NCBI RefSeq assembly: GCF_023618015.1
Contig: NZ_JAJKBJ010000005.1
Coordinates: 1-64,000 of the forward strand
Length of the DNA stretch: 64,000 nt
Source of the DNA: Legionella maioricensis
Lineage (GTDB): Bacteria > Pseudomonadota > Gammaproteobacteria > Legionellales > Legionellaceae
Direction: 5' to 3'
Shown in pieces: positions 44,432 to 53,276 of this stretch (positions are counted from its first letter, which is position 1; the number at the start of each line of letters is the position of its first letter). The position numbers and the translations under genes are program-made. The notes under the pieces were generated by a model. The model saw only the letters and a program-made list of their open reading frames with translations, ran no database searches and was not told where the DNA came from.

Positions 44432-45559
44432 TTATTGTTCAACCACTTCCGACCATATGTCACACTGCTTTGCCACCAATTCAGGTAAGGACCCCACTTG
44501 CTTCAATGTCTGTCTTAAAATGAATGCATCGTTAATACCCCGTACAGCGTCATCAAGTAACTGTGAGATATAATCAGTATTGCCTAGTTGTTGAGCATAT
44601 TTCTCAATAATTTTAGCGGTGACCAGTATATCTTCGCTAATAGAACAGGATTTCATCGTAAAAGGATTGATAAAATTTCCTTCGAAACCATATCGACACG
44701 CCTCAAAACGATTTTGGCTGTAAAGGTAATATAAGTCATGATTAGCTTGAGTAGGTCTTTCTTCCAATAAATAAAGGGCCAGGGTTTGAATATAAGCAGT
44801 AATTAACACTGCTTTCTTGATGGTTAATGGTGTATCGCAAACCCTGATTTCAACCGTTCCAAATTCAGGTTTTGGTCTGATGTCCCAATAGAAATCCTTC
44901 ATACTTGTTATGATGCCAAGACGACGCATTTTATGAAAATAATCTGAAAATTCATTCCAATTGGTTAGATAAGGTATGACGCCACTTAGTGGAAAAGCAT
45001 TAAAAACTGTAGTGCGACAAGAATAAAAACCAGTATCCACTCCTTGATAAAATGGAGATGAAGCAGTTAATGCAATTAATTGAGGCACATATCGTGAAAG
45101 TGCATGAGTCAAATAAATGGAGTCTTCTGCATTGGCGCAACCAATATGTATATGCTGACCAAAAACGGTTGCCATTTTAGATAAATAAGTAAATTTTTGT
45201 GCAATCTTTCTGTAGCGCATGGTGGGGAATATTTTTTGCATTGCCCATGTTTGAAACGGATGAGTTCCGCCGCCACAAATGGCAAGGTTCAGGTTATTTG
45301 CCTGCTGTATTAAATAGGATCTTAATTCATACAACTCTTTAATCATGGCTTGTGGAGAGTGATGAATGGATGAGTTGATTTCAATCATACTCTGCGTTAT
45401 CTCAGGTTTTATTCTCAGTTGATCCAGACTGGATTTGATACCACGAATTATATCTTTGGCGCGGGAAATTAAAGTAAAGGAATAAGGATCTACAAGTTGT
45501 AGCTCTAATTCGATTCCAATTGAGGAAACAGATGATTTTTTAAATGACAACCTTCTCAT
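44432..45559 (-). CDS. YbdK-family carboxylate-amine ligase (GCS2-like)
   Basis: 375 residues of the glutamate-cysteine ligase type 2 family: N-terminal 'SIGIELELQLVDPYSF', then 'HPQAMIKEL'-like and 'HIHIGCANAEDSIYLTHALSRYVPQLIALTASSPF', and the Arg-containing 'FGTVEIRVCDTP'. Members join glutamate or another carboxylate to an amine at the expense of ATP; E. coli YbdK has only weak glutamate-cysteine ligase activity. First gene of the operon with the cNMP-binding and amidotransferase genes. Confidence 0.85.
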   Translation of the reverse strand: MRRLSFKKSSVSSIGIELELQLVDPYSFTLISRAKDIIRGIKSSLDQLRIKPEITQSMIEINSSIHHSPQAMIKELYELRSYLIQQANNLNLAICGGGTHPFQTWAMQKIFPTMRYRKIAQKFTYLSKMATVFGQHIHIGCANAEDSIYLTHALSRYVPQLIALTASSPFYQGVDTGFYSCRTTVFNAFPLSGVIPYLTNWNEFSDYFHKMRRLGIITSMKDFYWDIRPKPEFGTVEIRVCDTPLTIKKAVLITAYIQTLALYLLEERPTQANHDLYYLYSQNRFEACRYGFEGNFINPFTMKSCSISEDILVTAKIIEKYAQQLGNTDYISQLLDDAVRGINDAFILRQTLKQVGSLPELVAKQCDIWSEVVEQ

Positions 45560-45815
45560 GAAGTTCTCTGATTATACGATGACCATTTAGATTAATTATA
45601 AGACAAATAAAGTTAGTTCGGACTTTATTTCTGTATTCTGGGGGATTAGTAATTGATTTTCGACGTCACGCGAAAGTCGCGGTACGCCGGGATTTTTAAA
45701 ATAGTTAACTAAAATTTCATATAAAAAATTATTTAGCTGTACTATATTTAATAAAATTTCTTCCAAGTCAGGAAATTTTACCGATCAAATGGAAGTTATA
45801 TTAAAAGGAAAAATA

Positions 45816-46013
45816 ATGTTAATAGGAGCTTTTATTTTTTTAATTTTAGCCGTTATTTCATCATTTTTTGCATTTGGAAGACCTAAATCTACGGTTACTT
45901 TGCTAGCAAAAATGATCTTTTATTTTTCTTTAGCGCTGTTTTTTGTATTATTATTTACATCGATATACACCTCCGCCCCACCGCTTCCTGATGATAAGAA
46001 ACTTCCTATATAA
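45816..46013 (+). CDS. Small DUF1328-like membrane protein
   Basis: 65 residues from ATG 45816, which follows AAAAGGAA at normal distance (an earlier in-frame ATG at 45789 has no ribosome site). Two hydrophobic helices (about 2-20 and 28-50) and the pattern 'IFLILAVISSFFAFG...LLAKMIFYFSLALFFVLLF' resemble DUF1328/YtjA membrane proteins. Function unknown. Repeat elements follow 30 bases after the stop. Confidence 0.6.
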   Translation: MLIGAFIFLILAVISSFFAFGRPKSTVTLLAKMIFYFSLALFFVLLFTSIYTSAPPLPDDKKLPI

Positions 46014-46042
46014 AATTCTATTATCAGCCATTAACTTAATGA

Positions 46043-46237
46043 ACGTCACCCAGAACGAAGCGAAGGATCTCGCCAATGTGGCTCCTGCCTATTCTCAGGA
46101 GCCCCTTCGTCGTAAACTCCTCTGGATGACGTAAAGCAGCTTAATGAACGTCATCCAGAGCGAAGCGAAGGATTTCGCCAATGTGGCTCCTGCCTATTCT
46201 CAGGAGATCCTTCGTCGTAAACTCCTCTGGATGACGT
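46043..46237. repeat. Two tandem CGTCATCC-type elements (105-base period)
   Basis: Copies at 46043-46132 and 46148-46237 are nearly identical 90-base units with inverted ends (acgtcatccagag ... ctctggatgacgt) and an internal palindrome (gcgaaggat ... atccttcgt). The 15-base spacer 'aaagcagcttaatga' is also repeated in part, so one arose by tandem duplication. The second copy abuts the truncated protease gene at 46240. Confidence 0.85.
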
Positions 46238-46239
46238 AA

Positions 46240-46600
46240 AGCAGGGGATGTGGGTAATTACCTGGGAATTTGGCTACCTAAAGAAGATGGTTCGCTGCCC
46301 AATCCTCTTAATGAGGAGGGTATTACTAAACCTGTTTCCCCCCTTGCGGGAATTCTTGGTTCTGGAGACAGCGGTGGTCCTGCGTGGATTAAAACCGATA
46401 ACGGTTGGGCTATTGCTGGCGTTAACTCAGACGGTAGTGGTAATGCTGCTTATGGTGATATTTCCTGGTTTCCTCGCGTGAGTTCAATAAATAAATGGAT
46501 TCAGCAAGTGATGCCAGAAGCTCGTTTATCAAATGAATATTTGATTTATGTTATGAGTAAAAAAGCACACATGCTTGGGCTTAAATCACTTGAGACGTAG
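46240..46600 (+). pseudogene. Truncated trypsin-like serine protease (C-terminal part)
   Basis: The frame encodes about 119 residues: 'YLGIWLPKEDGSLPNPL', the nucleophile motif 'GSGDSGGPAW', 'GWAIAGVNSDGSGNAAYGD' and 'VSSINKWIQQVM', which are the second barrel of an S1-family protease. The His and Asp of the catalytic triad and the signal peptide are missing. The open frame begins right at the edge of the repeat element, so insertion or deletion there has removed the 5' half. A GTG at 46250 could start translation, but the product would be inactive. Confidence 0.75.
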
Positions 46601-46615
46601 TCAACAGATAAAGTT

Positions 46616-46647
46616 TTCTTAGCTGCCAACATATTGGCAGCTAAGAA
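46616..46647. terminator. Hairpin between convergent genes
   Basis: A 13-bp perfect stem (46616-46628 with 46635-46647) and 6-base loop, followed by 'cggtattttt'. It sits between the protease remnant and the minus-strand ADP-ribosyltransferase-like gene and may end transcription from either side. Confidence 0.55.
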
Positions 46648-46675
46648 CGGTATTTTTGTTCAAATACTTAAAATT

Positions 46676-47761
46676 TTATACATGCAGCGAGCTATCGAAA
46701 TCGTTGGATGTAATTAGTTCTTTTAAGGGATTTGATTCAATGAGAAAAGCGACATATTCAACGAGTTCCTCAGAGCCAACAGGAATATTCTTCGGAACAC
46801 TTTGCAATATCATTGTTTCGCCAGTTGTCGTATATTTTTTTGTAAGCTCTTGATATTTAGGAGACTCCATTAACTTAGTAACATCGGCTAATGTTAAACC
46901 TCTATCAGTCTCCTCGACTAATCCCAATTCTTGGGCTCGTTCATTGACTGTTTTAAGGATTTCGCCAGCCATCCCCCCTTTACCAGATACAATTGATAAA
47001 AGTTCTATCGACATTATCCTTTTACGATAAAATGGATTCACAATCGTTGTAGTATTTACTGTTTCAGCTTTCGTAAAGCCACTCAAAATACGTCCAGCGC
47101 CCTGCACAAGTACTATACTGTGAAGATCAGTATCCACTATAGGGCGCCAGTCATCTTCTTCAGTTGCTCCTAAGACTGCTGTTATTTCATTATTTCCTTG
47201 AGTGAGAGTAAAAATATTCTCTGAGCCTGTACGGTTCCCAAGTCCTACTGCATCATCGAGAGTATCTTGATAAATTTTAAACAGGTGGGGATCGACGAGC
47301 ATTGCTGTTTGTGGACGAATAATTACCGCGGGGTAACACATCGATGCAATCGCTCCCTTCGCAATAATAAGCTGAAACCCCATCATGTATTGTTTCACTG
47401 TATGGCCGTGAGGGGAAGTTGAAAGAAACGCGGAACTGTTAGGCTTATCCACAAATTGGGCAAGATTTAGTGTAAAAGGTCTTCTTGAATATTTACCAGC
47501 ACCAAATTTTCCCTCTGTTGCAAGACTTGATGCCTCCTCGAAGCCTGCCATCCCACGATAAACAATGCCCTTCTCATTTGGTAAGTCGTTAAGCATTTGC
47601 TCATAATCTATCTTTTTCTTTATAACGGATATATTCTCCTCATCCAATGATGCAACTTTGGGCTGGCTAAAAAGGCCTATTAATTCACCACTACTTGCAA
47701 CCTGATTTAAAATTACACGTCGACATAGACTTGCACTTACTTGGCTACCTTTACTCCTCAT
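46676..47761 (-). CDS. ADP-ribosyltransferase-like protein (R-S-E type), paralogue
   Basis: 361 residues, no signal peptide. Clear R-S-E signature: 'IVYRGMAGFEEA' (R69), 'FLSTSPHGHTVKQY' (S114-T-S116), and 'QGNNEITAVLG' (E192). The same blocks in the same spacing, plus 'EDDWRPIVDTDLHSIVLVQGAGRIL' against 'NNDWRQDVTRDVMKLIQVAGPGNIL', show it is a paralogue of the gene at 22208-23272. It would transfer ADP-ribose from NAD+ to a protein. This copy has no glycohydrolase gene beside it. Leaderless and flanked by decayed genes, it is a candidate Dot/Icm effector. Confidence 0.65.
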   Translation of the reverse strand: MRSKGSQVSASLCRRVILNQVASSGELIGLFSQPKVASLDEENISVIKKKIDYEQMLNDLPNEKGIVYRGMAGFEEASSLATEGKFGAGKYSRRPFTLNLAQFVDKPNSSAFLSTSPHGHTVKQYMMGFQLIIAKGAIASMCYPAVIIRPQTAMLVDPHLFKIYQDTLDDAVGLGNRTGSENIFTLTQGNNEITAVLGATEEDDWRPIVDTDLHSIVLVQGAGRILSGFTKAETVNTTTIVNPFYRKRIMSIELLSIVSGKGGMAGEILKTVNERAQELGLVEETDRGLTLADVTKLMESPKYQELTKKYTTTGETMILQSVPKNIPVGSEELVEYVAFLIESNPLKELITSNDFDSSLHV

Positions 47762-48086
47762 AATTTAGACCCTCACAATCATGTTCAGACAAAAAATATC
47801 ATTTTTTAATTCATATGATTACCTTTTAAGCATAGTATAGATCTTTTTTTGTACAAAAAAGGAGGGCGAATTGCTTGATGCTATAGAAGATAGAAATGTT
47901 TTTGATAAGAGGTTTTGCTTATCAGTAAAGGACCGAGTTCATAGGAGCATAGTGCATTCATTTTGCTAAGTGCAACCCCCACCATGACTGTCGTAATCCT
48001 TGCGAGTACCTTGCCTGGTTAATTTTACTATAATCAATAGTAGTAGCATGATGACCTTATCTATACAGGACGTATTGGATAAAATT

Positions 48087-50606
48087 ATGACATTAAAAAA
48101 ATACCATCAAAAAAGAGATTTTAAAAAAACATCGGAGCCGAAAGGCAAAATCTCTCATCAATATCATCATTTATTTATCATTCAAAAACATGCAGCGCGT
48201 CATTTACACTATGATTTTCGTATTGAATTAGATGGTGTTTTAAAAAGTTGGGCAATACCTAAAGGTCCGTGTCTGGATCCCAGCGTTAAAAGGTTGGCGA
48301 TGCATGTGGAGGATCATCCGGTGGAATATGGATTTTTTGAGGGCATTATACCAAAGGGTGAATATGGCGGCGGTACGGTCATGCTTTGGGATAAAGGAGT
48401 CTGGAAGCCATTAGATGACCATCCTCTTGAAGCATACCAAAAAGGCCATCTTCGTTTTGAATTAGATGCTGAAAAGTTAAAGGGACGCTGGGATTTGATT
48501 CGATTTAAAGACGAACAGCATTGGTTTTTAATTAAACATCAGGATGAGCAATGTCAGCCATTAAGTGATTATGATATCACCGAAGAACAGCCTAATAGCG
48601 TACTTACCAACCAATCTATTGATGAAATTAGCGAACATTATAATAAAGTGTGGATGAAACAAGGATCAAAAAAAATAACCTCCAGTGACTCTCCCCCTCA
48701 ATTTAAAACCCCTAAGCTGAAAGGAATGGAACATTTAAAGACCAGCCCTTTCCCTGAATTCATTTCTCCTCAATTAGCTACTTTGGCAAGTAAAGCACCA
48801 ACTGGAGATGATTGGTTGCATGAAGTGAAATTTGATGGCTATCGGATTCTCGCTTTTATTGATGGAGACCGTATTATTCTGAAGTCACGTAATAATAAAG
48901 AATGGACGCACTATTTTCCGGGTGTTGTTGAGGATATTAAAGCACTTAAATTAAAAAAAGCGGTTTTCGATGGCGAAATAGTGCTATTAAATAAAGAGGG
49001 GAAGTCGGATTTTCAGTTACTGCAAAACTCCATTAAAGAGGATCGTGAAGCCCCTTATATTTATTATATTTTTGATCTTCTCTATTACGACCAATACGAT
49101 TTAATGCCTCTGCCTTTAATTAAAAGAAAAGAGTGGTTACATACCTTATTGAAAAAACAATCCTCCTCTCTTCATTATAGCGATTACATTCAAGCTCAAG
49201 GCCCGAGGGTCTTTAAACAAGCCTGCCATATGTCGTTGGAAGGAATTATTTCCAAAGAAGCCAATGCCCCTTACATCACTAAACGCAGTAAAGGCTGGTT
49301 AAAAATAAAATGCATCGAACGACAGGAGTTTGTTATTGGTGGCTATACGCCGCCTAAGGGCGGGCGTCATTATTTTGGTTCTTTATTCCTTGGCTTTTAT
49401 AATAACAAGGGCGAGTTAGTCTATTCAGGAAAGGTAGGAACTGGTTTTAGTGATTCATCCTTACAAGAGGTCGGTACTCTGTTACAAAAGTACGTCCAAC
49501 CTGACAATCCGTTTAATACACTACCCCCTGAATCACGCGGCGCCACTTGGGTAAAACCAACCCTTGTAGCCGAAGTTGAATTTACTGAATGGACAGCAGA
49601 AGGATATTTGCGTCATCCAAGCTTTCAAGGATTGCGTCTTGATAAAAAAGCAAAATCGGTTAAAAAAGAATTAGCACAATCATTGGAGAAACCGGAGAAG
49701 CTCTTGAAGTCTCAATCAAAACCTGAAATAAAGAAAAAATCGTCGTCCTTTAAAATAAGTCATCCTGATAAAATCATATATCCTGAGGATCACATCGCTA
49801 AGGAAGATTTGCTTCATTACTATGAGTTTGTTAGTCATTTAATGTTACCGTATTTAAAAAATCGTCCTTTAACGTTACTTCGTTGTCCCGAAGATTATCA
49901 GCACTGTTTTTATCAGCGTCATTATAATGAGGGTACTCCTGCAGAACTGAAAGCTATTACTATTGAAAGTAAAAAAAAACGCGAAAAATACATTTATTTA
50001 GATGATAAAAAAGGACTTTTGAGCCTGGTGCAAATGGGGGTATTAGAAATTCATCCTTGGGGTAGTCAGATTAAAACCCTTGAGTATCCTGATTGGATAA
50101 CGATAGATTTAGATCCAGCCCCTGATGTGGAATGGAAAAAAGTAGTAGCGGCTGCCTTCGATGTCAAACGGAATTTGGAACAATATAAATTAACCAGTTT
50201 TGTTAAAACCACAGGGGGTAAAGGATTACATGTAGTAATTCCGATTAAACCAAAATACGATTGGGATGCGATAAAAAATTTTACTCATGTCTTTGTGCGT
50301 TTTATGGAGCAATTAAAACCGAAAGAATACATCGGTAAAATGAGCAAATCCAAACGAACAGGAAAAATATTTATTGATTATTTACGAAATCAACGGAGCG
50401 CCACCGCAATCGCTGTCTATTCTACCAGAGCACGACCGCATGCTCCCCTTTCTATTCCCATTGAGTGGGATGAATTGAGTCATGACAAAAGCGATACCGA
50501 TTTTTTTCTGAAAAATATATTTGCCCGTCTCGATACTCAAAAAATAGATCCCTGGCAGAATTTTTTGAAAATGAAGCAGTCCTTACCTTTAGATGACCTG
50601 GAATAA
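48087..50606 (+). CDS. ligD: DNA ligase D (phosphoesterase-ligase-polymerase)
   Basis: 839 residues from ATG 48087 (the frame extends to 48000). Domains in order: 3'-phosphoesterase (20-170: 'KHAARHLHYDFRIELDG', 'HVEDHPVEY', 'PKGEYGGG'), ATP-dependent ligase (210-530) with motif I Lys in 'EVKFDGYR', and archaeo-eukaryotic-primase-type polymerase (560-839) with 'DLDPAP' metal site and 'TTGGKGLHVV'. This is the Pseudomonas-type domain order and size. It processes, fills and seals double-strand breaks with Ku, encoded 60 bases downstream. Confidence 0.95.
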   Translation: MTLKKYHQKRDFKKTSEPKGKISHQYHHLFIIQKHAARHLHYDFRIELDGVLKSWAIPKGPCLDPSVKRLAMHVEDHPVEYGFFEGIIPKGEYGGGTVMLWDKGVWKPLDDHPLEAYQKGHLRFELDAEKLKGRWDLIRFKDEQHWFLIKHQDEQCQPLSDYDITEEQPNSVLTNQSIDEISEHYNKVWMKQGSKKITSSDSPPQFKTPKLKGMEHLKTSPFPEFISPQLATLASKAPTGDDWLHEVKFDGYRILAFIDGDRIILKSRNNKEWTHYFPGVVEDIKALKLKKAVFDGEIVLLNKEGKSDFQLLQNSIKEDREAPYIYYIFDLLYYDQYDLMPLPLIKRKEWLHTLLKKQSSSLHYSDYIQAQGPRVFKQACHMSLEGIISKEANAPYITKRSKGWLKIKCIERQEFVIGGYTPPKGGRHYFGSLFLGFYNNKGELVYSGKVGTGFSDSSLQEVGTLLQKYVQPDNPFNTLPPESRGATWVKPTLVAEVEFTEWTAEGYLRHPSFQGLRLDKKAKSVKKELAQSLEKPEKLLKSQSKPEIKKKSSSFKISHPDKIIYPEDHIAKEDLLHYYEFVSHLMLPYLKNRPLTLLRCPEDYQHCFYQRHYNEGTPAELKAITIESKKKREKYIYLDDKKGLLSLVQMGVLEIHPWGSQIKTLEYPDWITIDLDPAPDVEWKKVVAAAFDVKRNLEQYKLTSFVKTTGGKGLHVVIPIKPKYDWDAIKNFTHVFVRFMEQLKPKEYIGKMSKSKRTGKIFIDYLRNQRSATAIAVYSTRARPHAPLSIPIEWDELSHDKSDTDFFLKNIFARLDTQKIDPWQNFLKMKQSLPLDDLE

Positions 50607-50666
50607 ATCTAAAGTAGTGAGTAAGTTCTATACTTAATCATAGGGTGTCACTTTAGAGGGCAAATC

Positions 50667-51494
50667 ATGCCAAGACCATTATGGAAAGGATTCATTTCCT
50701 TTGGACTAGTCGCTATTCCGGTAACCATTGTGTCCGTTGAACAAAAAAATGAATTACATTTTCATTTGCTGGATTCTAAAGATAAATCAAGAATTCGTTA
50801 TCAGCGTATTAATAGCGAGACTGGAAAAGAGGTTCCCTGGAGTGAAATTGTTAAAGGATATGAATTTGATAATGATAATTATGTGGTATTGACTGAAGAG
50901 GACTTTAAAAAAGCCAGTCCTGATGCATTTAAAACGATTGATATTGAGGAATTCGTAGATTTTAAAGACATCGATCCGCTCTATTTTGATAAACCTTATT
51001 ATTTGGTTCCTGACAGTAAAAATAAGAAAGCCTATGTTTTATTGAGAGAAGCTTTAAAAAAAACTAAAAAAGTCGGAGTGGCTAAGGTCATTATTAGGAC
51101 CAAAGAATATTTAAGTCTAATTCTTCCTCATAATCATGCGTTAATTATTAATTTGATTCGTTTTCAGCAAGAGATTCGCTCGGAAAAAGAGCTTGATCTA
51201 CCAACTGAAAGTTTAAAAAGTTATAAAATTGTCGATCGCGAAATTGAAATGGCTGAAGATTTGATTAAGGCAATGAGTCATCCATGGAAGCCTGAACAAT
51301 ATCATGATGAATATCGTGAGGCATTAATGAATTGGATTGAAAGTAAATATAAGTCTAATACTAAGACTCAAACTAAAAAAACAGCCAGTCGACGACAGAA
51401 AAATGATGACGTGATTGATTTTATGTCTTTATTAAAAAATAGCCTAAAAAATAAAAAGGTATCAAAACCTGTTAAAAAAAGTAAAACAAGCTAA
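50667..51494 (+). CDS. ku: Ku protein (non-homologous end joining)
   Basis: 275 residues. It opens with the family hallmark 'RPLWKGFISFGLVAIPV' and continues with 'LHFHLLDSKDKSRIRYQRINSETGKEV', 'YYLVPDSKNKKAYVLLREAL' and 'LDLPTE', all bacterial Ku features, ending in a Lys-rich tail that binds DNA and LigD. A dimer encircles broken ends. The gene follows ligD by 60 bases; together they form the complete minimal bacterial end-joining system. Confidence 0.95.
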   Translation: MPRPLWKGFISFGLVAIPVTIVSVEQKNELHFHLLDSKDKSRIRYQRINSETGKEVPWSEIVKGYEFDNDNYVVLTEEDFKKASPDAFKTIDIEEFVDFKDIDPLYFDKPYYLVPDSKNKKAYVLLREALKKTKKVGVAKVIIRTKEYLSLILPHNHALIINLIRFQQEIRSEKELDLPTESLKSYKIVDREIEMAEDLIKAMSHPWKPEQYHDEYREALMNWIESKYKSNTKTQTKKTASRRQKNDDVIDFMSLLKNSLKNKKVSKPVKKSKTS

Positions 51495-51619
51495 GGGCTG
51501 TCGAAAAAATATTTTTATTATGTTCAATAAGTTAGTGAAAAAAAAGAGTAGGGGAGTTGAATAAACTTTTTTATTGTCCTATCCCTATAGAATAATCATC
51601 AAATAAGGAGATAAATCAG

Positions 51620-51652
51620 ATGAGTATTACCTTAAGGTCGAAACAGAGCTAA
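51620..51652 (+). other. Ten-codon open frame with strong ribosome site
   Basis: ATG followed by nine sense codons (MSITLRSKQS) and TAA, with AAGGAG about 10 bases upstream. It lies alone in the 258-base gap after ku. It may be a leader peptide, the stub of a lost gene or chance. The rest of the gap shows nothing else. Confidence 0.25.
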
Positions 51653-51752
51653 AACTACACGATTTCTGGGGTGTTTCTATATCACACAGCTGTAATTCGG
51701 GTCTTAATATCTGATAATTTTTAAATATAGTTTTGTACTCTTCAAGGAGAAA

Positions 51753-52097
51753 ATGATGAAAAAAATAATAATTGCATTATTAACAATTTTTGCTTTTTCC
51801 TCAGCAAATGCTTTGAGTGGAAGTACTGATTCTGGCTCAAGTTCTAACGGAAGCACTAGTACTGGGACAAGTACTGGAAATACTAACAACACAGGCACAG
51901 ATACGGGTGTAAGTACTGACCCTGGTACTAATACTGGCTCAGGTGTTGGTGCGGGTATTAATCCTGGCACAGATACCGGTACTAATAATAAAGACAAAGG
52001 CATAAGTACGGATCCTGAAACTAATACTGGAGCAGGTACGGGTACTAATAGCGGTACAGGCACTGGTACGGGCATAGATACAAGCACCGGTCATTAA
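51753..52097 (+). CDS. Secreted Gly/Ser/Thr-rich low-complexity protein
   Basis: 114 residues. AAGGAG precedes the ATG. A signal peptide ('MMKKIIIALLTIFAFSSANA') is followed by about 90 residues composed almost wholly of Gly, Thr, Ser, Asn and Asp in 'TGTNTGxGTG'-like repeats, with no cysteine. Such sequence is disordered and may act as a surface coat or adhesin linker. The antisense frame over it is a low-complexity artefact. A terminator follows directly. Confidence 0.7.
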   Translation: MMKKIIIALLTIFAFSSANALSGSTDSGSSSNGSTSTGTSTGNTNNTGTDTGVSTDPGTNTGSGVGAGINPGTDTGTNNKDKGISTDPETNTGAGTGTNSGTGTGTGIDTSTGH

Positions 52098-52107
52098 TTA
52101 TTTGAAG

Positions 52108-52137
52108 CTCAGAGAGACTTTATTCTCTCTGAGTTTT
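52108..52137 (+). terminator. Rho-independent terminator
   Basis: A 10-bp perfect stem (52108-52117 with 52124-52133), 6-base loop and following TTTT, 11 bases after the stop of the Gly/Thr-rich protein gene. Confidence 0.8.
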
Positions 52138-52244
52138 GAAACAAACTTCTGTAATCAATAACAAGTGCTCGCGACTCAACGGCTGTGGCATTTCTCTTTG
52201 AGATGCCATGTAGCCGAATGGAGGTTGGTCTTAAGTTAAGTGCT

Positions 52245-52322
52245 CGTAGCCTGGTTGCTTGCAACCGGGGTCTGCCAATTTCCGGTTTCGAACAGATCCT
52301 GTCTACATGCAACCAGGCTACG
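52245..52322. repeat. Larger inverted repeat containing palindromic repeat copy 2
   Basis: Arms 52245-52258 and 52309-52322 (cgtagcctggttgc / gcaaccaggctacg) are exact 14-base reverse complements. Inside the left side lies the 'ggttgcttgcaacc' palindrome also seen at 21460-21479. No gene is present between the terminator and the hemerythrin gene. Confidence 0.65.
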
Positions 52323-52363
52323 TTTGCCCCTTTATACTCTCCCAGGGTGTAGGATAATGATTT

Positions 52364-52801
52364 TTAATGGGACTGATAATCTTGTTTAAAATGGAACATG
52401 TCCAGACCAATTTTTTCCAAATCATCTTCAGTTAAAAGTTTTTTAACTTCAGGAAAAAGTTTTTGCTCTTCTTCCGTAGCATGGTGTTCTACGTCATGTT
52501 TTAACTTAGAAAATTTTTGTTCCCATTCTTGTTGTGCATGAATGTGGTCAAATTGCTTGATAATTTTTTCAGCAATTTTTTCTTCAGATAATAAGTGCTT
52601 TACGGTGGGATTTAATCGTTGAGCGTTTTTAAAATGAGGGTACCAAACTTGGTGCTCCATGGTTTCATGTCTTATGAGGTCCTGGCATAAAGTTTGAAAC
52701 ATTTTTCTTTTGGTTTCTTCTTGATGAGAGGGATTATCAATCTCAGCTAATGCCTGTCTTACATGATTATGTTCTTTAATAAGAAAATCTATTGCATTCA
52801 T
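52364..52801 (-). CDS. Hemerythrin-like HHE-domain protein
   Basis: 145 residues with the iron-binding His/Glu pattern of hemerythrin HHE domains: 'KEHNHVRQAL', 'LIRHETMEHQVWYP' and 'VEHHATEEEQKLFPEV', with a final 'FHFKQDYQSH'. These proteins bind a di-iron centre and respond to O2 or NO or help repair iron-sulphur proteins. The ribosome site AAGGAGAA precedes the ATG. A NO-related role would fit with the nitric oxide reductase in the window. Confidence 0.88.
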   Translation of the reverse strand: MNAIDFLIKEHNHVRQALAEIDNPSHQEETKRKMFQTLCQDLIRHETMEHQVWYPHFKNAQRLNPTVKHLLSEEKIAEKIIKQFDHIHAQQEWEQKFSKLKHDVEHHATEEEQKLFPEVKKLLTEDDLEKIGLDMFHFKQDYQSH

Positions 52802-53276
52802 AATATTCTCCTTAATATTCCATTACTTAATAATGAGAAATACCAGTTGATTAACATCCAATTCACTTAGCAGTTCAGTTTGCCCAATTTCCTATATGAA
52901 ATTGATTATCTTATAAGACTAGTAAAATATACTGTGATTTGCAAAAAATTAACGCAAATGGCTGGGAAGTAAACCACATTATAAAAGTTGTTTATGTTTT
53001 AGATATTGCGTTTAGATAGCAATTTCTAACCTGAGACTATTAAATCCTACTGTACTAAAAGTCGGGCATTATAAGAATAAAAGCCGTGGTACCATAGCAA
53101 AACCAACTATTGTCATAAAACCTGAATTTTTGGACCGAATAATCGTTCCCACCAGCATGCCAAGGCCCGCATGAACAGTGAAATATTCTCTTCATGGAAT
53201 TTATTGAAGTAATATAAAACTTACTGTATACGTATAGGTCTTAAGTTGTTTTTTAATTGATCTTTTTGTTGATTTC
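52802..53276. other. Intergenic stretch, nothing assigned
   Basis: 475 bases without a supported gene. It contains the promoter regions of the divergent hemerythrin and calpain-like genes. No repeat family from elsewhere in the window is recognised. Confidence 0.4.

Noticed and set aside
23361-47958. A shared 14-base sequence (gagcatagtgcatt) upstream of the macrodomain gene (23361-23374) and near the second transferase locus (47945-47958)
   Set aside because: Several repeated 14-mers are expected by chance in 64 kb, and the inverted repeat at the first site is not preserved at the second.
51704-52087. 127-codon minus-strand Val/Pro-rich frame
   Set aside because: It is the antisense of the Gly/Thr-rich repeat protein, which has a signal peptide, ribosome site and terminator.
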